This document shows, in pieces, positions 1 to 9,593 of a stretch of 50,002 nt of DNA. The stretch comes from Prochlorococcus sp. AG-363-N16. Lineage in GTDB: Bacteria > Cyanobacteriota > Cyanobacteriia > PCC-6307 > Cyanobiaceae. The translations under genes and the position numbers were made by a program. The notes beneath the pieces were generated by a model. That model was not told the DNA's origin. It did not search any database and saw nothing but the letters and a program-made list of their open reading frames with translations. Numbering within the stretch: position 1 is the first letter of the stretch; the number at the start of each line of letters is the position of its first letter. The DNA is taken from the NCBI GenBank assembly GCA_003280135.1, contig QCFW01000008.1, forward strand, positions 1 to 50,002, given 5' to 3'.

Positions 1-394
1 GTTTCTTTGTCGCCTTCAATTACACTCCAATGAATAGGAGCAGCTCCTCTCCATCTAGGTAATAGAGAGGCATGAATGTTCCATGAACCAATAGAAGGTT
101 TTTGTAAAATATTTTTCGGCAATATTTGACCATAAGCTACAACTATATTTATATCTGCTTTTAAATTTTCTATTCTTTCTTGAGCTTCTAGGTCTTTTTT
201 TATATTTATAGGAGCAATGACAGGTATTTTCCAATTCAATGCTTCCTCTTTTACTGGTGAAGGTACTAATTTGCTTCCCCGTCCTCTTCTTCTATCTGGT
301 TGTGTCACAACTCCAACAACATTATATTTTGAATTTAAGATTGAACCAAGAATATTTTTAGCAAAGTCTGGTGTACCCCAGAAAACAATTCTCA
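1..394 (-). CDS. fmt: Methionyl-tRNA formyltransferase, N-terminal part (cut by window edge)
   Basis: Fmt formylates the amino group of Met on initiator tRNA using 10-formyl-tetrahydrofolate. Only the first 131 codons lie in the window. The protein begins [16 protein letters not shown], the usual start of the family's Rossmann-like domain, and the folate-site signature [16 protein letters not shown] is present just before the edge. The start codon follows the stop of the tldE gene directly, so fmt is the third gene of a tldD-tldE-fmt run on the minus strand. No defect is visible in the part that can be read. Confidence 0.95.
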
Positions 395-1780
395 TTACTC
401 TCCTGTTATTGATAGCTCTTCAACCCATACATGGGGACTAACTCCTGAATGAGTCTCAATTTGCTTCTCTTCGATATCTATTATTCCTTTAAGAACCGCT
501 CTTATATCACCAGCAACTGTTGCTGATTCAATTGATCTTTTTATTCCATTCTTTACATGCCATCCATCAAATGGAAGTGAAAAAGAGCCTTGGCTAGGTT
601 TTATTCCCGCATGTAATGCATTTAAGTTTTCTATAAGCACAAATTCCTCGTTTGAATTCTTATGATCTAGTTTGTTATTACTTAATTCACCGTTTTTAGA
701 CCTACTAATAACTAACCAGTCAGTCGAAACTGATACTTTGGCACCTAATCCAGCATGTCCAGTTGGTAATACACCAAATTGCTTTGCCGTAGCTTCAGAG
801 TGTATAAAGTTTTTCAATTTACCATTTTCGATAATGCATATATCTTGTGTTGGAGTACCTTCTCCATCAAACTCATAGGAACCTATATTTGACTTATGTA
901 ATCCATTGTCATTTAAGTTTAATAATGTCGATGATAACTTTTTACCTATTGAATCCTTATTGGATAAGCTCACTCCATCAAGAATAGATCTTGCGTTAAA
1001 GAGGTTACTAAATGAATCAATTAAATCTAAAAATGCTTCTGGCTTAAAACATATTAGATACTTATTTGTTTTTATTGGCTTATAATCAAGATGGCTTATT
1101 GTTCTCATGGCTGCTTCTTCGATGCATTTTTCTATGTCAATTTCATTACTACTATATGCAATCTTTATCGATCCAGAGCTTCTAGGCTTTCTGTTTACTT
1201 CTTGCGCTTTTGCATAAAGATATAAGGTGGATTGAGTATTATTTAAATATCTTTCTGCTCCATCGCTATTTACATAAATCCTTTCATAATTTACTTCTGA
1301 AAAGCCGTTATAAGGAACATCAATTATTGCTTTATGCTTATTAATTAAATCAGATTCTGCTTGCTTTAACCTTTCATATAGTTTCTTCACCCCAAATTCC
1401 TTAATAGGACTTCTAGCTTTTACCTTAATATCAGATTTGGATAGTGGAGAAAAGTTAGGTCTCTCATTTTCGTTTGCATAATAGCTTGCTGCTTTAGCTG
1501 ATATAAGAGCTTTTTTTAATCCTTTTTCTGATAAATCTGAGGTACTTGTTATACCTATCATTTCGTTTTCGTTCCATACTCTTAAGGTTACGGAGCTTCT
1601 TTGAGAAGCTTTTAGTTGTTTGGCTTCTGCTTTATACACTTGAACAGATACATCATTACTTGATGATGCACCTATATCCCATTTAGAAATATTTTCCTCT
1701 TTAGATAATATATTCAATCTATCTTTAATAAGCTTTGTATTTAGGATAGGTTTTGTATCTAGTTCATTTTGTAAAACCAT
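395..1780 (-). CDS. pmbA: TldE/PmbA-type metalloprotease subunit
   Basis: A 461-residue protein of the TldD/PmbA (peptidase U62) family. In known members TldE/PmbA forms a heterodimer with TldD and degrades or matures small unfolded peptides; TldE itself lacks the metal-binding helix. That fits here, since no HExxxH motif is visible, while the family's late glycine-rich segments ([15 protein letters not shown] and [15 protein letters not shown]) are present. The ATG shares its A with the tldD stop codon (TAATG arrangement), which suggests coupled translation. The cyanobacterial substrate is unknown to me. Confidence 0.9.
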   Translation of the reverse strand: MVLQNELDTKPILNTKLIKDRLNILSKEENISKWDIGASSSNDVSVQVYKAEAKQLKASQRSSVTLRVWNENEMIGITSTSDLSEKGLKKALISAKAASYYANENERPNFSPLSKSDIKVKARSPIKEFGVKKLYERLKQAESDLINKHKAIIDVPYNGFSEVNYERIYVNSDGAERYLNNTQSTLYLYAKAQEVNRKPRSSGSIKIAYSSNEIDIEKCIEEAAMRTISHLDYKPIKTNKYLICFKPEAFLDLIDSFSNLFNARSILDGVSLSNKDSIGKKLSSTLLNLNDNGLHKSNIGSYEFDGEGTPTQDICIIENGKLKNFIHSEATAKQFGVLPTGHAGLGAKVSVSTDWLVISRSKNGELSNNKLDHKNSNEEFVLIENLNALHAGIKPSQGSFSLPFDGWHVKNGIKRSIESATVAGDIRAVLKGIIDIEEKQIETHSGVSPHVWVEELSITGE

Positions 1781-3182
1781 TACCTTCCTCCAATTGTGAT
1801 TGAATCAACTTTTATATGTGGTTGCCCAACAGTTACATTTATATTTCCACTTACTGAGCCACAATATCCAGCAGCTAGATCCAAGTCATTCGCACACATT
1901 GATATCTTGGGTAAAATCTCTTTTGCTTCTCCAATGAGAGTTGCCCCTTTGACCGGTGTTGTCAATTTGCCTTTTTCTATTAAATAAGCTTCTTCAACAG
2001 AAAAATTAAATTGACCTGTAGCACCAACACTTCCTCCTCCCATAGATTTACAGTAGATACCTTTATCAATAGTTGCGATTAATTCCGAGGGCGCATAATT
2101 TCCCTTTTCTATATAAGTATTTCTCATTCTGCTTGCTGCAGGGAATGCATAATTTTGTCTTCTGCCACTACCAGTTCTTTTGTTACCTGTTCTTATTTCA
2201 CCTGCTCTGTCACTTATGAACCTTTTAAGAAAACCTTCTTTAATGAGTACAGTTTTTTGAGTTGGCATCCCCTCGTCATCCATAGATAATGAACCAAATG
2301 CGTTTTCTGTTAAGCCTTCGTCAATAGCAGTAACTGCACTGTTTGCTATCTTTTGATTTAACTTGTCTTGGAAGGGAGATGTACCTCTTTCTATTTGGGT
2401 TGTTTCTAATAAGTGTCCACATGCTTCATGAAAAATTACACCTCCAAACTTATTTGCTAATACTGCAGGCATTTGTCCAGCTTCTACAAAATTTGCATAA
2501 AGCATATTATTAGCACTATCAATAATTTCATCTACTGAAGACTCAATATTCCATTCAGATATTTGATCTGGATTACTTGAGCTTCCATATCTTCTGCCAA
2601 TGCTAGAACGGTACTCCTTATCTATTGCTAGAGCGTTTAGTCCAATAGATTGATATAAGCGTAGATCCCTTCCAAATGTACCATCACTTGATGCAACAAT
2701 AACTTCTTGGTTTGATCTCGAATAAGTTCCTCTTCGGACTTCTATTTTGTTTCCTTTCTCTTTTAATAAGCTAGTACCTTTTAAGATCCTTTCTGTTACT
2801 TCATTTAGTAAAGGTATTTTGTTGAAATGTGTTTGTTTTGTTTCTCCATAGTCTCTTAAATTTTTGAGTCCTTCAAATTTATTTTTTCCAATAGATAAAG
2901 GATCTAGGTTTAACATTGCCAATGCTTGTCCTAAGGCATATTTAAGACCTTTCTCAGATAGATCGTTGGTTGATACAAAACCATCTTTTTTATTGTGGAA
3001 AACTCTTATTCCTACTCCTTTACCAAATGAAGGATTTATGCTCGAGATTATGTCTTGTTCTGCGAGAACTGAAATAGAGTCTATGTTTTCAATGAATATT
3101 TCAACAAAATCAGCTCCTGCAGAAATCCCTTGTGAAAGAAGTGCTTCTAGGTTGTTCTTGAAATTACTCTTTGAGTAATCAT
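1780..3182 (-). CDS. tldD: TldD-type metalloprotease subunit with disrupted start
   Basis: Catalytic partner of TldE. The zinc-binding helix reads FHEACGHLLE (HExxxH, around residue 262 of the full frame), and family segments such as DDEGMPTQKTVLIKEG follow. The conserved N-terminal region, including GADFVEIFIE and SVLAEQD, is encoded in the same frame upstream of the first usable start (TTG at 2922), so a 380-residue protein would be truncated. The frame is open back to 3219 but contains no ATG, GTG or TTG there. An ATG exists at 3182 in another frame; one extra A in the short A run at 3170-3172 would join it to the gene and give a start MITQKSNFK. An ATT start at 3213 is the other option. 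The coordinates assume the ATG at 3182 is the ancestral start. Confidence 0.75.
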
Positions 3183-3340
3183 TCTCAAGAAAATCGGTCT
3201 TTGTTTCTAAAATGGGTTGTTACACTAAATAATTAATGATGTTCATAATAGTCTTAACTTGTCATTTATGCTCCTAACGGTTTTTAATAGACCATAATTA
3301 GTCAAGATTCTAGTATTCGCAACTTTCCATCAAGCTTTAT

Positions 3341-3673
3341 ATGTCCGATCTACTAACTTTTTATGTATTGCTCGCGCCTGTTGGTCAATTAACAGGAAAT
3401 GGCCAACTTAGAGAAACGATTTCTGAAAGACGTAATCGAAAAGGTCCTGACGTTGCTTTCTGGTACTTATCACCTGAGTTAGTCAAATCTTTTGAGATTT
3501 CAGATGATTCTTTTGAGGCTGTAGTTGCAGATGAAATCACTGCAATAAACTGGGTGAAATTAAGGTTTGGCGGTGAAGTTATAACACTTCAATTAGACAT
3601 TGAAAAATTACGTCAAAATGCTATGGAACTTCCACCGAAACCTTTTGTTAAAGACATAAGTGTGCATAATTGA
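3341..3673 (+). CDS. ycf54: Ycf54 family protein (MgPME cyclase complex factor)
   Basis: A 110-residue protein that I match to Ycf54 (DUF2488): an early YVLLAP strand, a RERR-like ETISERRNRKG helix, DVAFWYLSPE, and the late ITAINWVKLRFG segment typical of the family. Ycf54 is needed for assembly or stability of the aerobic Mg-protoporphyrin IX monomethyl ester cyclase. The placement supports this, because acsF, encoding the cyclase itself, lies about 0.4 kb further on in the opposite direction. A ferredoxin gene follows after 19 bp, probably in the same transcript. Family assignment is from memory of motifs. Confidence 0.8.
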   Translation: MSDLLTFYVLLAPVGQLTGNGQLRETISERRNRKGPDVAFWYLSPELVKSFEISDDSFEAVVADEITAINWVKLRFGGEVITLQLDIEKLRQNAMELPPKPFVKDISVHN

Positions 3674-3692
3674 GTTATTTGTTGTTTAATAA

Positions 3693-4058
3693 ATGACCGT
3701 TGCTCATAAGGTTACTATTCACTTTAGACAAGTTAATAAAAAATTTTCATTGAATGTTCCTCATGGGGCAAACATACTTCAACACTTTGAATCATCTAAT
3801 ATTAAACTCCCATTCCTTTGTAGAAATGGATGCTGTACATCTTGTGCGGTCAAAATATTATCTGGGAAAATTGATCAATCAGATGGAATAGGGCTTTCAA
3901 AGCAAATGCAACAAAATGGTTATGGATTGCTTTGCATAGCAAGGGCTATTGACTCAGTTGAAATGGAAACCCAGACCGAAGATGAGGTTTACGAAATGCA
4001 GTTTGGGAAATATCTTGGAAAAATCAAAAGCGAGGCTGGGAATCCTTTTGATATCTAA
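3693..4058 (+). CDS. Plant-type [2Fe-2S] ferredoxin
   Basis: A 121-residue electron carrier. The cluster ligands are visible as C43-x4-C48-x2-C51 and C81 (CRNGCCTSC, then LLCIAR), the standard plant-type spacing. It is longer than photosynthetic PetF (about 97 residues), carrying a tail of about 20 residues after the usual end. It starts 19 bp after ycf54 and ends 26 bp from the convergent acsF stop. The aerobic cyclase takes electrons from reduced ferredoxin, so this protein is a reasonable candidate donor for AcsF, though that is inference from position. Confidence 0.88.
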   Translation: MTVAHKVTIHFRQVNKKFSLNVPHGANILQHFESSNIKLPFLCRNGCCTSCAVKILSGKIDQSDGIGLSKQMQQNGYGLLCIARAIDSVEMETQTEDEVYEMQFGKYLGKIKSEAGNPFDI

Positions 4059-4084
4059 ATATGAAGAAAACTTTAATGTTCTTT

Positions 4085-5128
4085 TTAGCTATATCTCACA
4101 GCGTTTGTTTTTGTCATTGGTAGAGCAAATTGCCTAAGCATAAGAGATACAAACCTTGTAAATTTTATTGGTTTTGCAAAGCCTTTACTTTCTCTCCAGC
4201 TTTTAAATGCCTCCAATATTTTTAGTCTAAGGGATAGGAACTTTCCATCTTCAAAGTCATATACCCAAGGAAATGAATTACGAGAAGTATTGTTAGTTTG
4301 GGCTATTACTTCTTCATCAAATAGTACAGGGTCAATACCTAATAACTTATAGAAATCTCCTCTTTCGCATACTGTTAAAGTATGGGTTAGGAATACAGTC
4401 CATAAGAAGAATCTACTAAGAATTTTACCTCTAAAACCTTTTGTCATTCCTGGCCAGCATCTCATCATTAGATTTATACAATCACCATGACGATTTTCGT
4501 CTTGGCACCAAGGCTCGAAGAAGTCAAATAAAGGAGCGCATGCTTTTTCTGGATGTGCTTTTAGATGCCTGTTAATGAGAATGTACCTCCAGTAACCAAT
4601 TTTTTCTGATAAATAGAGCGAATAGAGTACCCAACTGAGTGGAAAAAATGTAGCAGCTCTTTTTTTGGGTAAATTAGGTAGATCAATGTTTATGCCTTCT
4701 TCTTTTAAGGCTCTTCCCAGAAAACCTGCATGTCTCGCTTCGTCACGTGCTAGGAATTGGAAGAATTGTCCAAGTTCTTGCCTCCCAGACTTTTTGAATC
4801 TGTTGGAAATTTCCTTAAATAAAAGGAATCCTGAAAACTCTGAGACTACTGATCTAACTAAATAACTTTCATAAACCGCCTTATCTTCTGGTGATAATTC
4901 ATTCAGTCTTTCAAGAGAAGCTTTTCTATCGAAATGCTTAAGGTTATAATCTGCCTCCATTTCCTTAAACATTGCTTCAAAGTCCTCTCTAGCAATTTCT
5001 AGATTGGTTTTTGATGCTTTATCAAACTCAGTGGTGTAGAACCTAGGTGTTAACAGATTTTCATCTAAATGAGGTGGGAGCTCATTTCTACCTAATGAAG
5101 AAGGTAATTTGGTGGCAGAAGCAGTCAT
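4085..5128 (-). CDS. acsF: Mg-protoporphyrin IX monomethyl ester oxidative cyclase
   Basis: AcsF is the di-iron oxygenase that closes the fifth ring of chlorophyll, making protochlorophyllide from Mg-protoporphyrin monomethyl ester with O2. The 347-residue length is normal. The N-terminal LTPRFYTTEFD segment is typical, and the two iron-binding signatures are present: ARDEARHAGF and CQDENRHGDC. The ATG at 5128 has about 130 bp of upstream space before the DUF2996 gene, so it may have its own promoter. It is convergent with ycf54-ferredoxin. Confidence 0.97.
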   Translation of the reverse strand: MTASATKLPSSLGRNELPPHLDENLLTPRFYTTEFDKASKTNLEIAREDFEAMFKEMEADYNLKHFDRKASLERLNELSPEDKAVYESYLVRSVVSEFSGFLLFKEISNRFKKSGRQELGQFFQFLARDEARHAGFLGRALKEEGINIDLPNLPKKRAATFFPLSWVLYSLYLSEKIGYWRYILINRHLKAHPEKACAPLFDFFEPWCQDENRHGDCINLMMRCWPGMTKGFRGKILSRFFLWTVFLTHTLTVCERGDFYKLLGIDPVLFDEEVIAQTNNTSRNSFPWVYDFEDGKFLSLRLKILEAFKSWRESKGFAKPIKFTRFVSLMLRQFALPMTKTNAVRYS

Positions 5129-5261
5129 TCCTTCCTATTAAAATAAGAATAGAATTTTAGTTCGAATTGCGCGATTTAAATCCAAAACTTCATGTAAAGA
5201 ATAAAAATTGAAAATTTTATACCTTAAAAAAGCAAAAATATTCATGCGTGCTCTGAAATTA

Positions 5262-5720
5262 CTAGTTTTTCCCTAGCCATTTTTGGCCATTTAGCCTTTG
5301 CAAAAGCCTTGAAATGAGAAGAGGAAGAGTGATTTTTCTTTCGTCAATAAGAAATGACTCCAGTAAACTTGGCTCTTCCCCACCTTCCGCTATAGCTATA
5401 TGTTTTGTTGAAGTAAGCTTGTCTGAGCTAAAACAAAGCCAAAACTTTCTGTTTTGAGTAAGTTCTCCATAAATTAACCAGCATTCTCCACCCATTACTG
5501 GCCTAATATCTTTTTTAAATATCAGATTCTTAAGATCAACATTATTATTCTTAAGAGATAATTTTATAGATGGCAGGAAATCTTGGTTTATAAAGTCATC
5601 AAATGGCTTGTCTTCTAGTTTTTTTGGTTTCGATGCCTTAGTCTCATCGGAAAGAGATGGATCATGAGGATTTATATTCCCTTTGTTTAAATTTGGCTTT
5701 TCACTTTTAGATTCATCCAC
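5262..5720 (-). CDS. DUF2996 family protein
   Basis: A 152-residue soluble protein. The first 50 residues are charged and low in complexity; the rest is the conserved cyanobacterial DUF2996 region, from about KPFDDFINQDFLPSIK to the C-terminus, with WLIYGEL and FWLCFSSD strands and a final LLISRLLQRLNGQKWLGKN segment. The family is found mainly in cyanobacteria and plastid-bearing organisms, and its biochemical role is not known to me. It lies between the LapA-like gene and acsF on the same strand. Confidence 0.75.
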   Translation of the reverse strand: MDESKSEKPNLNKGNINPHDPSLSDETKASKPKKLEDKPFDDFINQDFLPSIKLSLKNNNVDLKNLIFKKDIRPVMGGECWLIYGELTQNRKFWLCFSSDKLTSTKHIAIAEGGEEPSLLESFLIDERKITLPLLISRLLQRLNGQKWLGKN

Positions 5721-5799
5721 GAGTTAGAAAAAAAAATGAGTTAATAATTAAATAATAATGCAAATTTATAACATAAGTAAATTAATTATTAACTATTCA

Positions 5800-6321
5800 T
5801 TACCAATTATCTTCTTGAAAATTGAACCAGTCGTCAAATTGGCTAAATTCAGCTGATTGCTCATAACGTTTTCGATTTACAGTTTCAGCATCCATATTAT
5901 TATTGATATTTTGATCCTGAATATTATAGTTTTCATGAGAAGTTTGTTGTTTTATTATTCTATAAGGTACAGATAATGTGGGTGATGCTTCTTTAATATC
6001 TCTTTCTATATAGTTGTCAAATGAAAATGTTTCTATTGATTCCCCTTTTTCTTCATCAGAATATGTATCATTAAACTTATTATATATTACTTTCCTGCTT
6101 GTTTGTAAAGTATTAGTTGATATAAATGTTGATGGTATAGAACCTATTAGAAAACCGAATATTGAAGATATCGATATGTAGGTACCTAATGTATATGAAT
6201 TTGTCTCCCAAATTAGTAATCTTAACTTTATCTTAGTATCATTATTAATAGTTGATATAAATAATAAAAATATTAAGGGAAATATTGAAGGTATAAATAA
6301 TAGTAATTTAGATTTTCTCAC
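5800..6321 (-). CDS. LapA-like two-helix membrane protein, function unknown
   Basis: A 173-residue protein with a hydrophobic segment at about residues 6-24 and a second at about 46-66, separated by KLRLLIWETNSYTLG. That arrangement resembles the LapA/DUF1049 domain, in which two helices flank a short strand. The remaining 100 residues are polar and poorly conserved in appearance, ending WFNFQEDNW. The start is GTG, whose first G is the last base of the ubiX stop, so it is translationally coupled to ubiX. The LapA match is tentative and the function unknown. Confidence 0.65.
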   Translation of the reverse strand: MRKSKLLLFIPSIFPLIFLLFISTINNDTKIKLRLLIWETNSYTLGTYISISSIFGFLIGSIPSTFISTNTLQTSRKVIYNKFNDTYSDEEKGESIETFSFDNYIERDIKEASPTLSVPYRIIKQQTSHENYNIQDQNINNNMDAETVNRKRYEQSAEFSQFDDWFNFQEDNW

Positions 6322-6926
6322 TATTTTTTACCATTCCATCTGTTTATTTCTTTTAGCTCATAGCCAAATGTATCAAATAACCTTACTACCATAAAATCAA
6401 TCATTTCATTTAAAGTATTTGGGTTTGAATACCAGGAGGGGATACAAGGTATTATTTGTGCTCCAGCTTCAGATAACTGACACATGTTCCTTAAATGAAT
6501 GAGACTAAATGGACTCTCTCTTGGAGATATTACTAATTTACGTTGTTCTTTTAAATGTACATCGGCCGCTCTTTCTATGAGATCTTGACCATATCCATTT
6601 GCAATTCTTCCTATTTTCCCCATTGTACATGGAACTATTACCATTCCATCTGTTTTATAACTTCCACTCGCTATAGTTGCAGATGTTTCATTCCATTTAT
6701 GACATATTAATCTTTGTGTGTTAACTTCTAAAAAATCACTCCAGAAACTTTTTTGTTTTTCAGTGTCTATAGGAATCTTTATATTATTTTCTGAAGACCA
6801 TACACTATATGCACCTTTGCTAAGAATTAAATCAATAGACTTCTCATTTTCTAACAATAATTTGAGGGCTCTTACAGCAAGTGGTTGGCCAGAGGCACCT
6901 GTTACACCAAGGACTATTGAAGACAT
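6321..6926 (-). CDS. ubiX: UbiX-type flavin prenyltransferase
   Basis: Makes prenylated FMN, the cofactor of UbiD-type decarboxylases used in plastoquinone-like quinone synthesis. The 201-residue length is normal. The FMN-binding start GVTGASGQPLA, the VIVPCTMGKIGRIANG segment, the ERAADVHLKEQRKLVI helix and the PRESPFSLIHLRNM segment are all present. It starts one base after the stop of the RNase II-like gene upstream and is fused by a 1-nt overlap to the LapA-like gene downstream, so the three genes likely form one operon. Confidence 0.92.
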   Translation of the reverse strand: MSSIVLGVTGASGQPLAVRALKLLLENEKSIDLILSKGAYSVWSSENNIKIPIDTEKQKSFWSDFLEVNTQRLICHKWNETSATIASGSYKTDGMVIVPCTMGKIGRIANGYGQDLIERAADVHLKEQRKLVISPRESPFSLIHLRNMCQLSEAGAQIIPCIPSWYSNPNTLNEMIDFMVVRLFDTFGYELKEINRWNGKK

Positions 6927-9185
6927 TTATGTATCCTCATTATCTATATCTTCTAAAGAAGAAACTTCTCTTTCATTAACGACTTCAAGATCTATTTGAT
7001 TCTTTAATAAATCAACACTAAGTATATTAACAGTAATTTTGTTCCCAAGTTGGTAAGTTTTCTTGTTCTTTCTACCTATGAGCATATTCTGTCTTGATCT
7101 ATATTCATACCAATCATCATCCAAAGTGCTTACATGAGCTAGACCCTCTGCTTTGAAGGAATCTAGTTCTACAAAGACACCATAACTTTGAACACCTGTT
7201 ATAACTCCATTTAATGTACTGCCTACATAAGATAATATTGATCTTGCTTCTACAATTGATAAAAGTCCATTCCTCAATGATTTACTCTTTATGCGTTCAT
7301 CGTTTAAATATTCAATAAAGTTTGAATTTATAATATCCTTAATATCTATGTAATCTTTTCTTGTATCTATATTCTCAGCTAATTTAGGATTATTATTTGG
7401 CTCTGTTTTTTTAGAAAACTTTTCTTTTGTCGAATTTATTATACTTATCAATAGAAACTGGTTAGCAATATCAGAGTAGTTAATAGTTGGAGAGGTCCAT
7501 GGCGCTTCATCTAAATAGAAATTCTGATTGATATTATCTATATGTGATGGTTCTGTTAATGGATCATATAAACTAAACTTTTTATCTGGAATTATATTAG
7601 TTAGTATCTTTTCTATAACTCTTTGATTAGGAGAATTCTTTATTGTCTTAAGTAATGAATGAATATCTGTAAGTCCATTATTATTCAATTCAACCTTAGT
7701 ATCTAAAGAAACAGCAGACTTAATTAACTCATTAATATGGTTATTATCAATTTCTTTTGACTCGAGATATAACATTCTGAGTTTCAAATCCCTTAGGTGA
7801 TTGAATAGAATCCTATTAGCTGTTGTTGATATAGAGGAGATTATAGAATTAGAATTGCTTGGGTTAAAGGAATATTTAGCATAACTATTATTTAGTCCTG
7901 GATTTATATAACTATTGTCAAATAGATTTTCTATTGGACTAATATTATATTCTATATTTATTTGACCAAGAGAGATTGCCTTTTCATTTAGAATCTTACA
8001 TAAGTGAATTATTGTCTCAATTGAACTTAGATGCTTTTTGAATGGTTTTAATTTTGCTGGTATAGTTCTTGATGTTGCTTTCCTATTCGCAATTTCATTG
8101 AGGATATCGTCGTTTATTTCTACATCTGGTTTGATTTTAGATAAATAAAAGCTCCATTTATCAATATTACCTTCTTTATCAACATCCATTTCTAATGTAA
8201 TTGCTTCTGTTGTTTTTTTAAGTGTAAATTTACTTTCGTCTATTAATGATTTACTTAGCAAATTTATCCATTTATTACCTAGGCACCTGGACTCTGCTCT
8301 TCTTCTTAACCATAGGTCTAATTTGCTTCCATAACTAATTCTTTCTGCAATTGTAGGAACATGGACCCATACTTTTACGCCACCGTTAGATGGCTCTGCA
8401 AAAATTGATAATTGAGGGGGACTATCTTCACATTTCCAGCTTTTAAAGTTTATAACTGATTGAGATGTTAAGTCAACTCTATGCTTATCTTGTATTTTCT
8501 TAGGAGAAACTCTTGGTACATTTTCTTCTTCAATTATAGAAAACTTGGTTTTTATAATTTCCACATCACCTTTGAAGCCATTATTTAGACTTAGCTCCCT
8601 AACTACTCTACCAACAGCTGGGTATTGAGCTATTGGATATTTTACTATTTCTACTTCTAATATGTTATCAGATTCTTTTTTATATTCATCTTCTAATGAT
8701 TCAAGCTCTATTTTGGAGAGAATCCTTTCATCCAGTGCCCTTGCATAATATAACTCGTCTATTTTTTCAAGGTATGCAAGTAGCCTTTTTTTAGTTCTTT
8801 CTAGTATACAAACTACTGATCCTTCGGGGGATCTTCTTTTCATACCTTCCTTTTCTATTTGTATTAATACTTTGTCTCCATGCCATGCATGATTTAAATA
8901 TTGTTCTCGGATATATATGTCTTCTTCTCCATCATCTCTGACTGCAAAGCAAAAGCCCTTGCTGCTACAGCGGATTTTTGCTCTTATATAGTTATATTCG
9001 CTTATAGATTTGATATTTTCTTCACCTTCATATTGTATTAAACCTATTTTTGAAAGAGCTTTTATAGCAATGTCTAGTCTTGTTCTTTCTAACTTCTTTG
9101 TAAGCTTGAGCATTTTCTCCAGCTTTTTTATTTCTAAACTCCCTTCATCGGGTATCAGTTCAAGAATTTTGGCTACCGATACCAT
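6927..9185 (-). CDS. RNase II/R-like protein lacking catalytic residues
   Basis: A 752-residue protein with RNB-family architecture: N-terminal winged-helix-like region (1-60), an OB segment (about 67-130, with KGFCFAVRDDGEEDIYIRE), the RNB core (about 235-640) and a C-terminal S1 domain (about 655-740, with GSTLNGVITGVQSYGVFVE). Active RNase II/R carries a cluster of four aspartates just after an RxDLT motif. Here RVDLT is followed by SQSVINFKSWKCEDSPPQLS, without that cluster. The late TSPIRRY-type substrate motif is also not recognisable; the corresponding stretch reads YAKYSFNPSNSNS. I infer an RNA-binding pseudoenzyme or a very divergent member. The ORF is long, intact and followed directly by ubiX. 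Confidence 0.8.
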   Translation of the reverse strand: MVSVAKILELIPDEGSLEIKKLEKMLKLTKKLERTRLDIAIKALSKIGLIQYEGEENIKSISEYNYIRAKIRCSSKGFCFAVRDDGEEDIYIREQYLNHAWHGDKVLIQIEKEGMKRRSPEGSVVCILERTKKRLLAYLEKIDELYYARALDERILSKIELESLEDEYKKESDNILEVEIVKYPIAQYPAVGRVVRELSLNNGFKGDVEIIKTKFSIIEEENVPRVSPKKIQDKHRVDLTSQSVINFKSWKCEDSPPQLSIFAEPSNGGVKVWVHVPTIAERISYGSKLDLWLRRRAESRCLGNKWINLLSKSLIDESKFTLKKTTEAITLEMDVDKEGNIDKWSFYLSKIKPDVEINDDILNEIANRKATSRTIPAKLKPFKKHLSSIETIIHLCKILNEKAISLGQINIEYNISPIENLFDNSYINPGLNNSYAKYSFNPSNSNSIISSISTTANRILFNHLRDLKLRMLYLESKEIDNNHINELIKSAVSLDTKVELNNNGLTDIHSLLKTIKNSPNQRVIEKILTNIIPDKKFSLYDPLTEPSHIDNINQNFYLDEAPWTSPTINYSDIANQFLLISIINSTKEKFSKKTEPNNNPKLAENIDTRKDYIDIKDIINSNFIEYLNDERIKSKSLRNGLLSIVEARSILSYVGSTLNGVITGVQSYGVFVELDSFKAEGLAHVSTLDDDWYEYRSRQNMLIGRKNKKTYQLGNKITVNILSVDLLKNQIDLEVVNEREVSSLEDIDNEDT

Positions 9186-9296
9186 GAAATTGTACGCAGG
9201 CTTATTTATTAATATTTTAACTCATTGAATATTCATTATGGATGACTAACTATTCTGGGGATAAATATTTTATTGTGTTTATATCATTGATGTTTA

Positions 9297-9593
9297 CTAT
9301 TCTTGTCCGGGTTTAGATTTAAATGGTTTTAAAAATGAGATCCCTAGGTAAATAAAACCTAAAGCAGCTGCTCCTTTTAAGAATATTTCTGGAATAACTT
9401 TTGTAATTGAAGCACCAGCAAAAGATCCTATAAAACATGCTAGGACAAGGGCAAGTGATGAACCCAGAAGAACAGCTATTGGCTTCTTACTTTTAGCACT
9501 CATTGCTACTGTGGCTATTTGGGTTTTATCGCCCAGCTCTGAAAGAAAGACAGTTGAGAAAGTTGAAATTACTATCGGATCAAGAATTTTCAT
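9297..9593 (-). CDS. GDT1/TMEM165 family half-transporter, second subunit
   Basis: A 98-residue integral membrane protein with about three helices and the family signature ELGDKTQIATVAMSA near residue 19. Full-length GDT1/TMEM165/PAM71 proteins contain two such repeats and move Mn2+ or Ca2+; the cyanobacterial member exports Mn. This gene encodes only one repeat and overlaps the stop of the preceding half-gene by 4 bp, so the two products probably assemble as a heteromer. It ends shortly after the third helix with a short polar tail (PFKSKPGQE). Confidence 0.88.
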   Translation of the reverse strand: MKILDPIVISTFSTVFLSELGDKTQIATVAMSAKSKKPIAVLLGSSLALVLACFIGSFAGASITKVIPEIFLKGAAALGFIYLGISFLKPFKSKPGQE

